Below, one piece after another: positions 1 to 10,070 of a DNA stretch of 24,726 bases. Both the position numbers and the translations under genes were made by a program. This stretch comes from an uncultured Collinsella sp. Lineage in GTDB: Bacteria; Actinomycetota; Coriobacteriia; Coriobacteriales; Coriobacteriaceae. Each line of letters starts with the position of its first letter. Positions within the stretch are counted from its first letter, which is position 1. The stretch spans positions 1 to 24,726 of the forward strand of contig CAKUOD010000020.1 of assembly GCA_934668695.1 (NCBI GenBank), in the 5' to 3' direction. Under the pieces are notes generated by a model. The model was given only the letters and a program-made list of their open reading frames with translations, ran no database searches and was not told where the DNA came from.

Positions 1-294
1 GGCGGGGTACAATAAACCCGCATGCGGATTTCCGTTGCGGGCGCTTCCCATCGCCGGGGCGTGCCCGGGAGCATCCGGCATGCGGCCTTTGCGGCGCTCG
101 GTCATGTGCAAGACGGGCGGTCGGGTCTGTGGGGCGCATCAACTGCCCCTCGCCTCGGCATGTCTTCTCTCCACGCCATGTACCTGCTGCTGAGCCTGCC
201 TGCCAGATGATTGGAAGCAACAGCGTAAATCCCATCACGCCAACATCCCGGCGATCGCCGGGGCCTGTATACCTATATGAGAGGAGAGGGGTAT
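1..294 (+). promoter_or_regulatory. leader region of the PFOR gene, with two stem-loops near the start
   Basis: No convincing gene is present. A possible -10 box TACAAT lies at 8-13; its -35 would fall outside the window, so a promoter there cannot be confirmed. Close to the gene is a perfect 16-base palindrome at 247-262 (CCCGGCGATCGCCGGG). Just after it, TATACC at 268-273 is complementary to GGTATA at 290-295. That second stem would enclose the ribosome binding site GAGGAGAGG (281-289) in its loop and would pair the A of the start codon. This arrangement could tune PFOR translation; that role is inference. Confidence 0.4.
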
Positions 295-3834
<3,540 letters not shown>

Positions 3835-3845
3835 GTCTCCCACCG

Positions 3846-3968
3846 CAGGACCTGAGGGCTAACCTTCGCGGACGTCCTCGGACATGAAAGAACCCCCGCT
3901 GCGCACTACGTGCGGCGGGGGTTCTTTCGTCCTGCGGAATATCCGCGAAGGTTAGCCCTCAGGTCCTG
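3846..3968. repeat. nested palindrome after PFOR, with 27-bp perfect outer arms
   Basis: The arm at 3846-3872 (begins CAGGACCTGAGGG, ends CTTCGCGGA) is the exact reverse complement of 3942-3968, 27 of 27 bases. Inside lies a second perfect 14-bp stem (3886-3899 with 3915-3928), capped by CGCAC-TAC-GTGCG (3902-3914). The T-rich stretch of the inner stem (GGTTCTTTCG) suggests a two-way terminator, but there is no long T run. The direct repeat ACGTCCTCGGA occurs once inside (3872-3882) and once just after the element (3978-3988). Long perfect outer arms are not needed for an ordinary terminator. Confidence 0.85.
3886..3928 (+). terminator. probable terminator hairpin of the PFOR gene
   Basis: GAAAGAACCCCCGC (3886-3899) pairs perfectly with GCGGGGGTTCTTTC (3915-3928), and the loop itself forms a 5-bp stem with a TAC triloop. 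It lies about 50 bases after the PFOR stop. The A-rich left and T-rich right flanks fit a terminator usable from both strands, though the T tract is short and interrupted. Confidence 0.65.
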
Positions 3969-4039
3969 CTACGACTACGTCCTCGGATTGTGTGGGCGGA
4001 TGAAGGACGTAGTTGGCCGGGTATTCCGTCCCCTTCGCT

Positions 4040-4062
4040 GTTTCGCGGCTTTGCCGCGAAAC
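4040..4062. repeat. perfect short hairpin
   Basis: GTTTCGCGGC (4040-4049), loop TTT, GCCGCGAAAC (4053-4062): a perfect 10-bp stem with a three-base loop. It has no T run and lies in the non-coding stretch 3969-4251. It is the first of three closely spaced hairpins there. Confidence 0.75.
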
Positions 4063-4123
4063 CTCGCGCCACTTTGGGGATGGATGGAGGATTTGGCTGT
4101 TGCCGCCTTCTATCCCTTTGCTT

Positions 4124-4144
4124 TTTCGCGCCTTTAGCGCGAAA
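4124..4144. repeat. perfect short hairpin
   Basis: TTTCGCGC (4124-4131), loop CTTTA, GCGCGAAA (4137-4144): a perfect 8-bp stem. It resembles the hairpin at 4040-4062 in starting TTTCGCG and ending CGCGAAA, so the two may be related copies. Confidence 0.7.
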
Positions 4145-4159
4145 CGCGCAGCGCTATGG

Positions 4160-4199
4160 AGAGGGCTGGGGACGCTGTTGTTGGCGTCTCCAGCCCTCT
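4160..4199. repeat. 16-bp-stem hairpin
   Basis: AGAGGGCTGGGGACGC (4160-4175) pairs with GCGTCTCCAGCCCTCT (4184-4199) around loop TGTTGTTG, with one G-T wobble. No T run follows on either strand. It lies 52 bases downstream of the minus-strand gene ending at 4252, and could be a T-less terminator or transcript-end stabiliser for it. Confidence 0.7.
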
Positions 4200-4251
4200 G
4201 ACTGCTACTTTGGGTCCCGTGGTGGGGCTTTGTTGGTGCTATCTGGTTGTT

Positions 4252-4776
4252 TTACCTTGTCTCGCCGCTCTCTGTGCGTAGACGGTAGCCGTGGACCAGG
4301 TCGCTGATGGCCGGCCAAGGAATTTGGCGATCGACCCAAAATTGCAGCTGAACCAGATAGCGCTCGGTGGCGCGGGTGAGGGCGGCAAACTGCTCGTGGG
4401 TTTCGACCTGGGCGTAGAGGTCGCGGCTGTGGGCTAGGATGGCTGTGGTGTCGTCCATTTTGCCGGTGACGTCGAAGGCGCCCGAGAACCAGTCGCACAG
4501 GCGCGCGGCGCTGTTGTTGAGGGTTGCGAGGTCGGCGGTGCCGTCGTTGGCGTTTTCGTTAGCCTGGGCTCGCAGGAGGGAGAGGGCGTCGGTGGCGTTC
4601 ATGCAGTAGCCGACGGTGAAGTTCCAGACGGCGAATTCGCGGCCGGTGTCGAGTTTGCGCCGACGCATCAGGTCGATATCGCGGGGTTCCTCGAGCATCA
4701 TTTGGTCGGCGAGGGCTTCAAGCGAAGTGGTGTACTCTGCAAGATCGAGCCCAAGCAGGGTGTCGATATCCATCAT
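4252..4776 (-). CDS. hypothetical protein, second gene of the DUF3830-like operon
   Basis: I do not recognise this 174-residue protein. It is soluble, with no signal peptide or membrane segment, acidic in its first half, and looks largely helical. Visible features include YTTSLEALADQMMLEEP near the N-terminus, aromatic-rich WNFTVGYCMNATDAL (51-65), CDWFSGAFD (94-102) and FWVDRQIPWPAISDLV (146-161). The start is the first of two adjacent ATG codons, seven bases after GGAGG. It begins only 2 bases after the stop of the upstream gene, and its ribosome binding site lies inside that gene, so the two are almost certainly translationally coupled and act in one process. A longer in-frame start at 4851 would overlap the upstream gene by 73 bases and lacks support. 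Function unknown. Confidence 0.85.
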   Translation of the reverse strand: MMDIDTLLGLDLAEYTTSLEALADQMMLEEPRDIDLMRRRKLDTGREFAVWNFTVGYCMNATDALSLLRAQANENANDGTADLATLNNSAARLCDWFSGAFDVTGKMDDTTAILAHSRDLYAQVETHEQFAALTRATERYLVQLQFWVDRQIPWPAISDLVHGYRLRTESGETR

Positions 4777-4778
4777 CT

Positions 4779-5195
4779 TTAGGCCTCCGCTTCGATCTCG
4801 ACGATTTCGTTTTTGATGTACATGCCCTGGTTGTCCCAGACGTTGCGGCAAGCGGCTGCAAAGCGCTCACGGTCGGCCTCGCAGATGCGGGCAAACATGT
4901 TGCAGGTGCCAAAGGGCTCGCAAATATCAAAGAAGATGCAGATCGAAGACCAGCCGCCGTACCAGCTCACCGCGCCTGCCGGCTCGTTAAAGACGGGATT
5001 CTCGATGTGCTCGTAGTTGGCGATGGGGCCCGATACGGGATAGGTCACCTCGGAATCGCAGATCTTGGCCGAGAAGATGCGCGACTCGACCGGACAGGAC
5101 GATTCGAACAGACTGCATGTCTCGGGTGCCTCGTCCCAGAGCATGTCGGCGAGAAACGTCTCGTCATTCAGCGTGATCTTGAGCATTTTTGTCAT
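4779..5195 (-). CDS. DUF3830-like small protein, probable cyclophilin-like fold
   Basis: The 138-residue product resembles the DUF3830 family, small single-domain proteins with a predicted cyclophilin-like beta barrel and no settled function. The resemblance rests on the opening LKITLNDETFLADMLWDEAPETC, the central beta-rich segment VTYPVSGPIANYEHIENP, the glycine/tryptophan turn AVSWYGGWSSICIFFDICEPFGTC and the C-terminal helix before VWDNQ. It has no signal peptide or membrane segment. The ATG at 5195 is preceded by GAGGAGGT at a spacing of 8. It is the first gene of a minus-strand pair. A plausible promoter lies upstream (5323-5351). Many DUF3830 relatives sit near amidohydrolases or carbamoyl metabolism genes; here carbamate kinase lies divergently across a 600-base gap, which may or may not be meaningful. 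The family call is from memory of the pattern, not a search. Confidence 0.75.
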   Translation of the reverse strand: MTKMLKITLNDETFLADMLWDEAPETCSLFESSCPVESRIFSAKICDSEVTYPVSGPIANYEHIENPVFNEPAGAVSWYGGWSSICIFFDICEPFGTCNMFARICEADRERFAAACRNVWDNQGMYIKNEIVEIEAEA

Positions 5196-5322
5196 GGTAA
5201 GGACCTCCTCAATCCGTCGCTCAAGGGGCTCGCTGGCGGATAAAGGAGAAGACAGCTACGGGGTCGCCGAGCCCAAACTTCACGACAGATACCTGCCGCC
5301 CCAGCCCGTGCTGTACTTGGCT

Positions 5323-5351
5323 AAAGTATCACGCCATGGGAGCGGAAGCAA
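5323..5351 (-). promoter_or_regulatory. candidate promoter of the DUF3830 operon
   Basis: On the minus strand, TTGCTT (5351-5346) and TACTTT (5328-5323) are separated by 17 bases, about 130 bases before the start codon at 5195. The match to the sigma-70 consensus is moderate. Confidence 0.4.
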
Positions 5352-5478
5352 TATCCCTATTTAGTTTTTTGGACACTCGATCAACCCTGCTGGCCAAAAC
5401 GCAGTTCGCATTCGGTCGCTTCTCGCAGGGTGAGGCGCGACTGGTTATTCCTTATGCTGGATGAAAAGCCCCTTGTTT

Positions 5479-5506
5479 TTGCAGAGGTGCATACTCAACT
5501 TATAAG
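5479..5506 (+). promoter_or_regulatory. candidate promoter upstream of carbamate kinase
   Basis: TTGCAG (5479-5484), a 16-base spacer and TATAAG (5501-5506). A second possible -10, TATAGT, follows at 5521-5526 without a good -35. If used for carbamate kinase, the transcript would carry an untranslated leader of about 300 bases, which is long. A nearer start cannot be excluded, because the AT-rich segment 5690-5745 contains several -10-like strings. Confidence 0.4.
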
Positions 5507-5810
5507 TGCATAGAATCTCGTATAGTGCGAGTAAGATATTGCGCTGTCCGTTTTGTGTTTAGCAGAGATGTAGTTTGCATAATCCGACATAATCCTCGCT
5601 GCATTTAAATAAAGTTGCACGTAAATGGCGTAGATATGTCTGAGCTGGGGTTCTGTACGCTGAGCGGATAAAAACGACCGTTCACCGTTCCGCTATTTTC
5701 AAAATGAATAAAATGAGCGATAAAGAGAATATAAACCTTAATAAACTCGCGTATCGCACGGACGCGGGTTATTAATGGGTTGTAGGCCTTTTACAGAAAG
5801 GATTCCAGCA

Positions 5811-6773
5811 ATGTCTAAGCCTCTTGGCAAGCCCGATCGTATTGTCGTCGCCCTTGGCGGCAACGCCCTCGGCAACAACCCCGTCGAGCAGATCGAGGCC
5901 GTGAGCAACACCGCCCACGCTCTCCTCGGTCTCATCGAGCAGGGCAACGAGATCATCATCACCCACGGCAACGGCCCGCAGGTCGGCATGATCCAGAACG
6001 CCTTCGCCGCTGCCCACGATGCCATCGGTACCCCCGAGATGCCGCTGCCCGAGTGCGGCGCCATGTCCCAGGGCTACATTGGTTATCACCTGCAGCAGGG
6101 CATCGGCCGCGAGATGCACAAGCGCTATAAGCGTTGGCACGCCGCCACCGTCGTCACCCAGATCGAGTGCGATCCGGATGATCCCGCGTTCAAGAACCCG
6201 ACCAAGCCGATCGGCCCCTTCTACACCGAGGAGCAGGCCAAGGAGTTCATGGCCGAGGATCCCTCCAAGGTCTTCGTCGAGGATTCCGGCCGCGGCTGGC
6301 GTCGCGTCGTCGCTTCCCCCGATCCCAAGAAGATCGTCGAGGCTGACTCCATTCTCAACCTGCTCGACAACGAGTTCATCGTCATCGCCTGCGGTGGCGG
6401 CGGCATCCCCGTCGTCCGCGACTACGAGAACAAGGGCTGCTACAAGGGCGTTCCCGCCGTCATCGACAAGGACCTGGGCGGCGAGCTGCTGGCCGAGGAC
6501 TGCGACGCCGACGTTCTGTTCCTGCTGACCGCCGTTGAGCATGTCGCCATCAACTTTGGCAAGCCCAACCAGGAGGAGCTCGAGGACCTCACCGCCGACG
6601 AGGCCGAGCGCCTGGCCGACGAGGGCCAGTTCGGCAAGGGTTCCATGGAGCCCAAGGTCCGCGCTGCCATCAAGTTCGCCCGTTCCCGCAAGGGCCGCAC
6701 CTGCATCATCGGCGCCCTGGACAAGGCCGCCGAGACCATGGCTGGCCTCTCCGGTACCCGCATCCACGAGTAG
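5811..6773 (+). CDS. arcC: carbamate kinase
   Basis: This cytoplasmic enzyme of the amino acid kinase fold transfers phosphate between carbamoyl phosphate and ADP, making ATP, ammonia and CO2 in fermentation. The 320 residues match the family length. Typical motifs are VVALGGNAL (12-20), THGNGPQVGM (51-60), PECGAMSQGYIGYHLQQ (80-96), the nucleotide-site region IACGGGGIPVV (192-202), VIDKDLGG (217-224), LLTAVEHVAINFG (238-250) and the end GTRI. The ATG at 5811 is chosen because AGAAAGGA lies 8 bases upstream. The gene stands alone with its own terminator. No arginine deiminase or ornithine carbamoyltransferase is in the window, so the source of carbamoyl phosphate (arginine, agmatine or a ureido compound) is not shown. 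Strong codon bias suggests high expression. Confidence 0.97.
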   Translation: MSKPLGKPDRIVVALGGNALGNNPVEQIEAVSNTAHALLGLIEQGNEIIITHGNGPQVGMIQNAFAAAHDAIGTPEMPLPECGAMSQGYIGYHLQQGIGREMHKRYKRWHAATVVTQIECDPDDPAFKNPTKPIGPFYTEEQAKEFMAEDPSKVFVEDSGRGWRRVVASPDPKKIVEADSILNLLDNEFIVIACGGGGIPVVRDYENKGCYKGVPAVIDKDLGGELLAEDCDADVLFLLTAVEHVAINFGKPNQEELEDLTADEAERLADEGQFGKGSMEPKVRAAIKFARSRKGRTCIIGALDKAAETMAGLSGTRIHE

Positions 6774-6839
6774 TCTCTACTCTGTTGCCTCTCTCGTGGG
6801 CGCCAGGCAAAGCGCCCACAAACTAGCCTCTCTTCATGA

Positions 6840-6871
6840 GCCCCGCAGTCCGCTCCGACTGCGGGGCTTTT
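6840..6871 (+). terminator. intrinsic terminator of carbamate kinase
   Basis: GCCCCGCAGTC (6840-6850), loop CGCTCC, GACTGCGGGGC (6857-6867), then TTTT: a perfect 11-bp stem, 66 bases after the arcC stop. Confidence 0.9.
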
Positions 6872-6880
6872 GCTATTCAC

Positions 6881-7124
6881 CTAGTCATTGGGGACAGACT
6901 TAAATGAGTAGTCCAAAACGGGTGCAGTTTCCTTTGAGGCCCTCAACCGGAAAATGCATCCCGGAAATATGCCGAAAAGTGGCTCTCAGTTTCCCAAGCG
7001 GGCCGCTAACGGAAGGCGCATCCCGCTATCGAACTTCAAAGCGGGATGCGCCTTCCGTGCCGGCAGTTCCGGGCAGTCTGGGGCCACTCATTTAAGTCTG
7101 TCCCCAATGAGTGCCCAATGACTA
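6881..7124. repeat. REP/MITE-like inverted-repeat element with 24-bp perfect ends
   Basis: The end at 6886-6909 (contains TTGGGGACAGACTTAAATG) is the exact reverse complement of 7086-7109. A second partial pairing, CTAGTCATTGGG (6881-6892) with CCCAATGACTAG (7113-7124), shows that the right end carries a duplicated CCCAATGA. Inside is a perfect 19-bp stem (7009-7027 with 7040-7058, ACGGAAGGCGCATCCCGCT) and, before it, a diverged copy of the same motif (GGAAAATGCATCCCG, about 6951-6965). No reading frame inside looks real. Ends with GGGGACAGACTT are, as I recall, common on dispersed palindromic repeats linked to REP-associated (Y1) transposases. It sits between two converging genes, just after the arcC terminator. 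Confidence 0.8.
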
Positions 7125-7130
7125 GTATGA

Positions 7131-8132
7131 CTAGTAGTAGGCCCACATGGCTTCGATTTCGTTGAGGACCTCCACCACGCCCCAGCGGCGGGCGCTGCGG
7201 CTGGCCGAGTTGGGGTCGTAGACGCCAATCTGGTTGGCATCGTCGATGCCGTGGAGCACGATATAGTGGCCTACGTTGGTAAACGTGCCGGGGCGCACTG
7301 CGGCGATGACGGGCGCACCCGCGCGAAGTGCTTGGGTAATCGATTCGCGATCGTTATAGAGCTGTGTTCCGTTGAGCCCCAGCTGCCACGCACCGCCTGT
7401 CATAAACGACCACTCGGTGGCACCAGTGGGGGCGTAGTTGCCGGCTTCGGCCAGTGCGCATATATCGACCGGCGTCTTATCGGCGCGGCCGGTCTTAAAT
7501 ATGTAGACCATGGTGAGGCAGGTGGGACCGCAAGCGTTTTCGCGAATAGTGCCACCGGCATAGGGCAGCTCCGACCATGCGGGGTCAATTTGGTAGATGT
7601 GGGGCATGGTGCCGGCCTGCCATTGCGAGCGTGGGGTCGAGAACGCAAAGGAGTAACCGGGCGCGACGGGAGCTTTAAGCAGCTTGTCCTCGGCAGTGGG
7701 CTCAAGACCGGCTGATCCGTGGGAGATACAGGATCCCAAAAACACAAAGACGAGGCAGGTGGCGATGGAGCAAAGCGCAAGACGTAGGCGGCGGGCCGGA
7801 AGCGCGTGGCTTGTGATGTGCGACGCGGGGTGAGGGGCGGAATTGCCGCGATCGCGTTGAGGTTGCGAAAAGGAGCGCTTAACGTAGTAGTCGGTCTTAC
7901 GGCGATCGTAGCGGCGTGGCTGCGATGTGTCGGTCTGACGTTGGCGTGTGCTCGTACTCACGCGGTCTGACTGCTGCACGGTACGGCTTTGTTGCCGCGA
8001 AGAAGCCCCGAGTTGCTCTTGGGGGCGCTGCGGGTTGTCGTTGTCGGAGGTGCTTCTGGGCGTTGGCGTGGTGCGGCCGGCAAGGCGCACGCTTTGTGGC
8101 CGTTGGTCGCCGTCATTGTATCCGTATGCCAT
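7131..8132 (-). CDS. membrane-anchored C39-like cysteine peptidase family protein
   Basis: The 333-residue protein has three parts. Residues 1-115 are hydrophilic, rich in Q, R, S, T, P and D, and probably disordered. A hydrophobic segment spans 117-135 (LRLALCSIATCLVFVFLGSC). Residues 140-333 form a C39-like papain-fold domain. The candidate catalytic Cys is in ENACGPTCLTMV (C201), His in NVGHYIVLHGID (H289) and Asp in VYDPNS (D306). It should be a type II membrane protein with the enzyme domain outside. LGSC at 132-135 resembles a lipobox, but so long a leading region is unusual for a lipoprotein. Bacteriocin-type C39 domains are fused to ABC exporters; this one is not, so cell-wall or peptide processing is only a guess. 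The ATG at 8132 follows AAGGTGA; a GTG at 8141 is the alternative. It is transcribed alone, divergent from the permease. Confidence 0.85.
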   Translation of the reverse strand: MAYGYNDGDQRPQSVRLAGRTTPTPRSTSDNDNPQRPQEQLGASSRQQSRTVQQSDRVSTSTRQRQTDTSQPRRYDRRKTDYYVKRSFSQPQRDRGNSAPHPASHITSHALPARRLRLALCSIATCLVFVFLGSCISHGSAGLEPTAEDKLLKAPVAPGYSFAFSTPRSQWQAGTMPHIYQIDPAWSELPYAGGTIRENACGPTCLTMVYIFKTGRADKTPVDICALAEAGNYAPTGATEWSFMTGGAWQLGLNGTQLYNDRESITQALRAGAPVIAAVRPGTFTNVGHYIVLHGIDDANQIGVYDPNSASRSARRWGVVEVLNEIEAMWAYY

Positions 8133-8487
8133 TCGAATCACCTTGCCTCATGTGTAACTTGTCTATCCTACATAAAAAGATGCACGACACATGGGTATGT
8201 GCGCCAAAAGCCTGACAAATGGTATGAACGTTGCCGCGCCGCGCGCCAAGCGTCACGGCAACAGGTCTTCAAAAGCAGACAAGATGAAAGCGTCCAAGAC
8301 GAATGACGTCTCCCGCCGTTCGTCCCAAAAACGGCGCCGCTCGTTTTGCAGTTCTGCCTTCGGTCGAGCTACAAGCGGCGCTGCTGTGCCAAGGTCGTAT
8401 CTTAAAGCCACGAAATAAAAGCGCGCGGCAAAACAGACCGCGCAAGGGGTGACGTCAAGGGGCGTCAAAAAGGAAAGGAGGGGAACA
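8133..8487. promoter_or_regulatory. hairpin-rich intergenic region, candidate structured leader of the permease gene
   Basis: No gene is supported. Four successive perfect stems are visible: GTTGCCG with CGGCAAC (8230-8236, 8256-8262), GACGAA with TTCGTC (8298-8303, 8319-8324), GCGCCGCT with AGCGGCGC (8334-8341, 8374-8381), and GCGCGG with CCGCGC (8423-8428, 8438-8443). They point toward the permease start, whose ribosome binding site AAAGGAGG is at 8475-8482. I see no T-box, lysine, glycine or other riboswitch signature that I know. A small basic frame at 8191-8418 lacks a ribosome binding site. Confidence 0.4.
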
Positions 8488-9939
8488 ATGGCGGACAAGA
8501 ACGCAGAGGTTGCAGTCGAGGATAACGGCGGCATGAAGAAAACGCTCTCGCTCTGGAACTTCTTCACCATCGGTTTCGGTGCCATCATCGGTACCGGTTG
8601 GGTTCTGCAGGTCGGCGACTGGATGGTCGTGGGCGGCGGTCCCGTTCCCGCTATGATCGCATTCCTCTTGGGTGCAATCTTCCTCGTGCCCGTCGGAGCT
8701 GTTTTCGGTGAGCTCACGGCTGCCATCCCCATCTCGGGCGGCATCGTCGAGTACGTCGACCGTAGCTTTGGCCGTACGCTGAGCTACATCACCGGATGGC
8801 TTTTGGCCCTGGGCAACGGCATCCTGTGCCCGTGGGAGGCCATCGCCATCTCGACCCTCGTGTCCGAGATGTTCGGCAGTCTGCCCGGCCTTGAGTGGCT
8901 GCGCGCCGTCAAGCTCTACACCGTCCTGGGGGCCGACGTTTACCTGTTCCCGACGCTGATCGCGCTCGGCTTTGCAGTCTACGTCATCTTCCTCAACTTC
9001 CGCGGTGCCAGCTCGGCCGCCAAGCTCCAGGCCTTCCTGACCAAGGCCCTGCTCTGCGGCATGCTGCTCGCCATGGGCGTCTCGCTGTTCACCGGCTCGC
9101 CGGACAACGCCATGCCCGTGTTCTCCCAGGTCGCCGGTGCTGGCGGCGGCAAGGCCGCTACCGAGAGCACCAGCCTGTTCGCCGGCATCGTGTCGGTCCT
9201 GGTTCTGACCCCGTTCTTCTACGCCGGTTTCGACACTATTCCTCAGCAGGCTGAGGAAGCAGCCGAGGGCCTCAACTGGAACAAGTTCGGCAAGATCATC
9301 TCCCTGGCCCTGCTGGCCGCCGGCGGCTTCTACATGGTCTGCATCTATTCGTTCGGCACCATCCTCGACTGGCATGAGTTTGTTAAGAGCCCGGTTCCCG
9401 CGCTCGCCTGCCTCAAGGGCATCAACATGCTTCTGTACCTGGCCATGCTCGTCATCGCCACGCTTGGACCCATGGGCCCGATGAACTCCTTCTACGGCGC
9501 CACGAGCCGCATCATGCTCGCCATGGGCCGCAAGGGCCAGCTGCCCGAGAAATTCGCCGAGGTCGACCCCAAGTCCGGCGCTCCCAAGCTTGCCTGCGTC
9601 GTTCTGGGCGTCATCACCGTCGTCGGTCCGTTCCTGGGCAAGAACATGCTCATTCCTCTGACCAATGTGTCGGCTCTCGCCTTCATCTTCTCCTGCGGCA
9701 TGGTCGCCCTCGCTTGCCTGCGCATGCGCTTCACCGAGCCCGACCTGCCTCGTCCCTACGAGGTGCCCGGCGGCAAGTTTGGCATCAGCCTCGCTATCGC
9801 TGCCTGCGCCATCATCATCGGCCTGCTTGTGATTCCGTTCTCTCCCGCCTCTCTCAACATGGTGGAGTGGAGCATCGTGATCGGCTGGTTGGCTATTGGC
9901 CTGGCCCTCATGGCTTTCACCAATTCCCGCAAAAAGTAA
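8488..9939 (+). CDS. APC-family amino acid/amine permease
   Basis: This 483-residue integral membrane protein has about 12 hydrophobic segments. It belongs to the amino acid-polyamine-organocation superfamily: after a short charged N-terminus, helix 1 carries FFTIGFGAIIGTGWVLQVGDW (about 25-45), the unwound-helix substrate motif of the family. GELTAAIPISGGIVEYVDRSFGRTLSYITGW follows in helices 2-3, and TPFFYAGFDTIPQQAEEA marks the helix 6 region. It should import an amino acid, amine or related compound with a proton or by exchange; the substrate cannot be read from sequence. The ATG at 8488 is fixed by AAAGGAGG at a spacing of 5; an earlier in-frame ATG at 8449 lacks one. The next gene, an amidohydrolase, is 131 bases downstream with only a T-less hairpin between, so the permease probably feeds that enzyme its substrate (inference). 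Confidence 0.93.
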   Translation: MADKNAEVAVEDNGGMKKTLSLWNFFTIGFGAIIGTGWVLQVGDWMVVGGGPVPAMIAFLLGAIFLVPVGAVFGELTAAIPISGGIVEYVDRSFGRTLSYITGWLLALGNGILCPWEAIAISTLVSEMFGSLPGLEWLRAVKLYTVLGADVYLFPTLIALGFAVYVIFLNFRGASSAAKLQAFLTKALLCGMLLAMGVSLFTGSPDNAMPVFSQVAGAGGGKAATESTSLFAGIVSVLVLTPFFYAGFDTIPQQAEEAAEGLNWNKFGKIISLALLAAGGFYMVCIYSFGTILDWHEFVKSPVPALACLKGINMLLYLAMLVIATLGPMGPMNSFYGATSRIMLAMGRKGQLPEKFAEVDPKSGAPKLACVVLGVITVVGPFLGKNMLIPLTNVSALAFIFSCGMVALACLRMRFTEPDLPRPYEVPGGKFGISLAIAACAIIIGLLVIPFSPASLNMVEWSIVIGWLAIGLALMAFTNSRKK

Positions 9940-9945
9940 CGCCTA

Positions 9946-9997
9946 GCCGGGGCGGATCGGGTGCGCGGAATCCTCTCTCCCGCGCACCGAACCCGGC
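9946..9997 (+). other. nested hairpin between permease and amidohydrolase genes
   Basis: The outer stem GCCGGG (9946-9951) pairs with CCCGGC (9992-9997). The inner stem GGTGCGCGG (9960-9968) pairs with CCGCGCACC (9980-9988). No T run follows, so it is more likely a processing or stability hairpin, or a weak terminator, that lets the amidohydrolase be expressed at a different level from the permease. Confidence 0.6.
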
Positions 9998-10070
9998 ACC
10001 ACTTGGGTAGCTTTGTGAGGCCTTAACCCAACACGGCCTCGCCCACTATATGGATCCATAAGGAGGAACC

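Larger units (their letters stand above)
5211..5810. promoter_or_regulatory. 600-base AT-rich intergenic control region between the DUF3830 operon and carbamate kinase
   Basis: No gene is supported here. From about 5470 to 5760 the base composition is much more AT-rich than the rest of the window. It holds a tandem repeat CATAATCC (5578-5585 and 5588-5595, period 10), a tandem ACCGTTC (5677-5683 and 5684-5690), and the short palindrome ACTTATAAGT (5498-5507) overlapping a promoter-like site. The carbamate kinase ribosome binding site AGAAAGGA is at 5795-5802. The repeats could be regulator sites; the regulator is unknown. Confidence 0.55.

Noticed and set aside
22..210. 62-codon plus-strand frame upstream of PFOR
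   Set aside because: No ribosome binding site, no recognisable protein features, and the composition looks like a leader.
4013..4201. Overlapping small frames in 3910-4307
   Set aside because: They translate hairpin DNA, lack ribosome binding sites and overlap each other in several frames.
5461..5505. 14-codon frame MKSPLFLQRCILNL as a possible leader peptide for carbamate kinase
   Set aside because: No ribosome binding site and no paired antiterminator structure after it.
8191..8418. 75-codon basic frame upstream of the permease
   Set aside because: No ribosome binding site, low-complexity R/S/K/A content, and the stems in this region explain its composition better. A leader peptide is not excluded.
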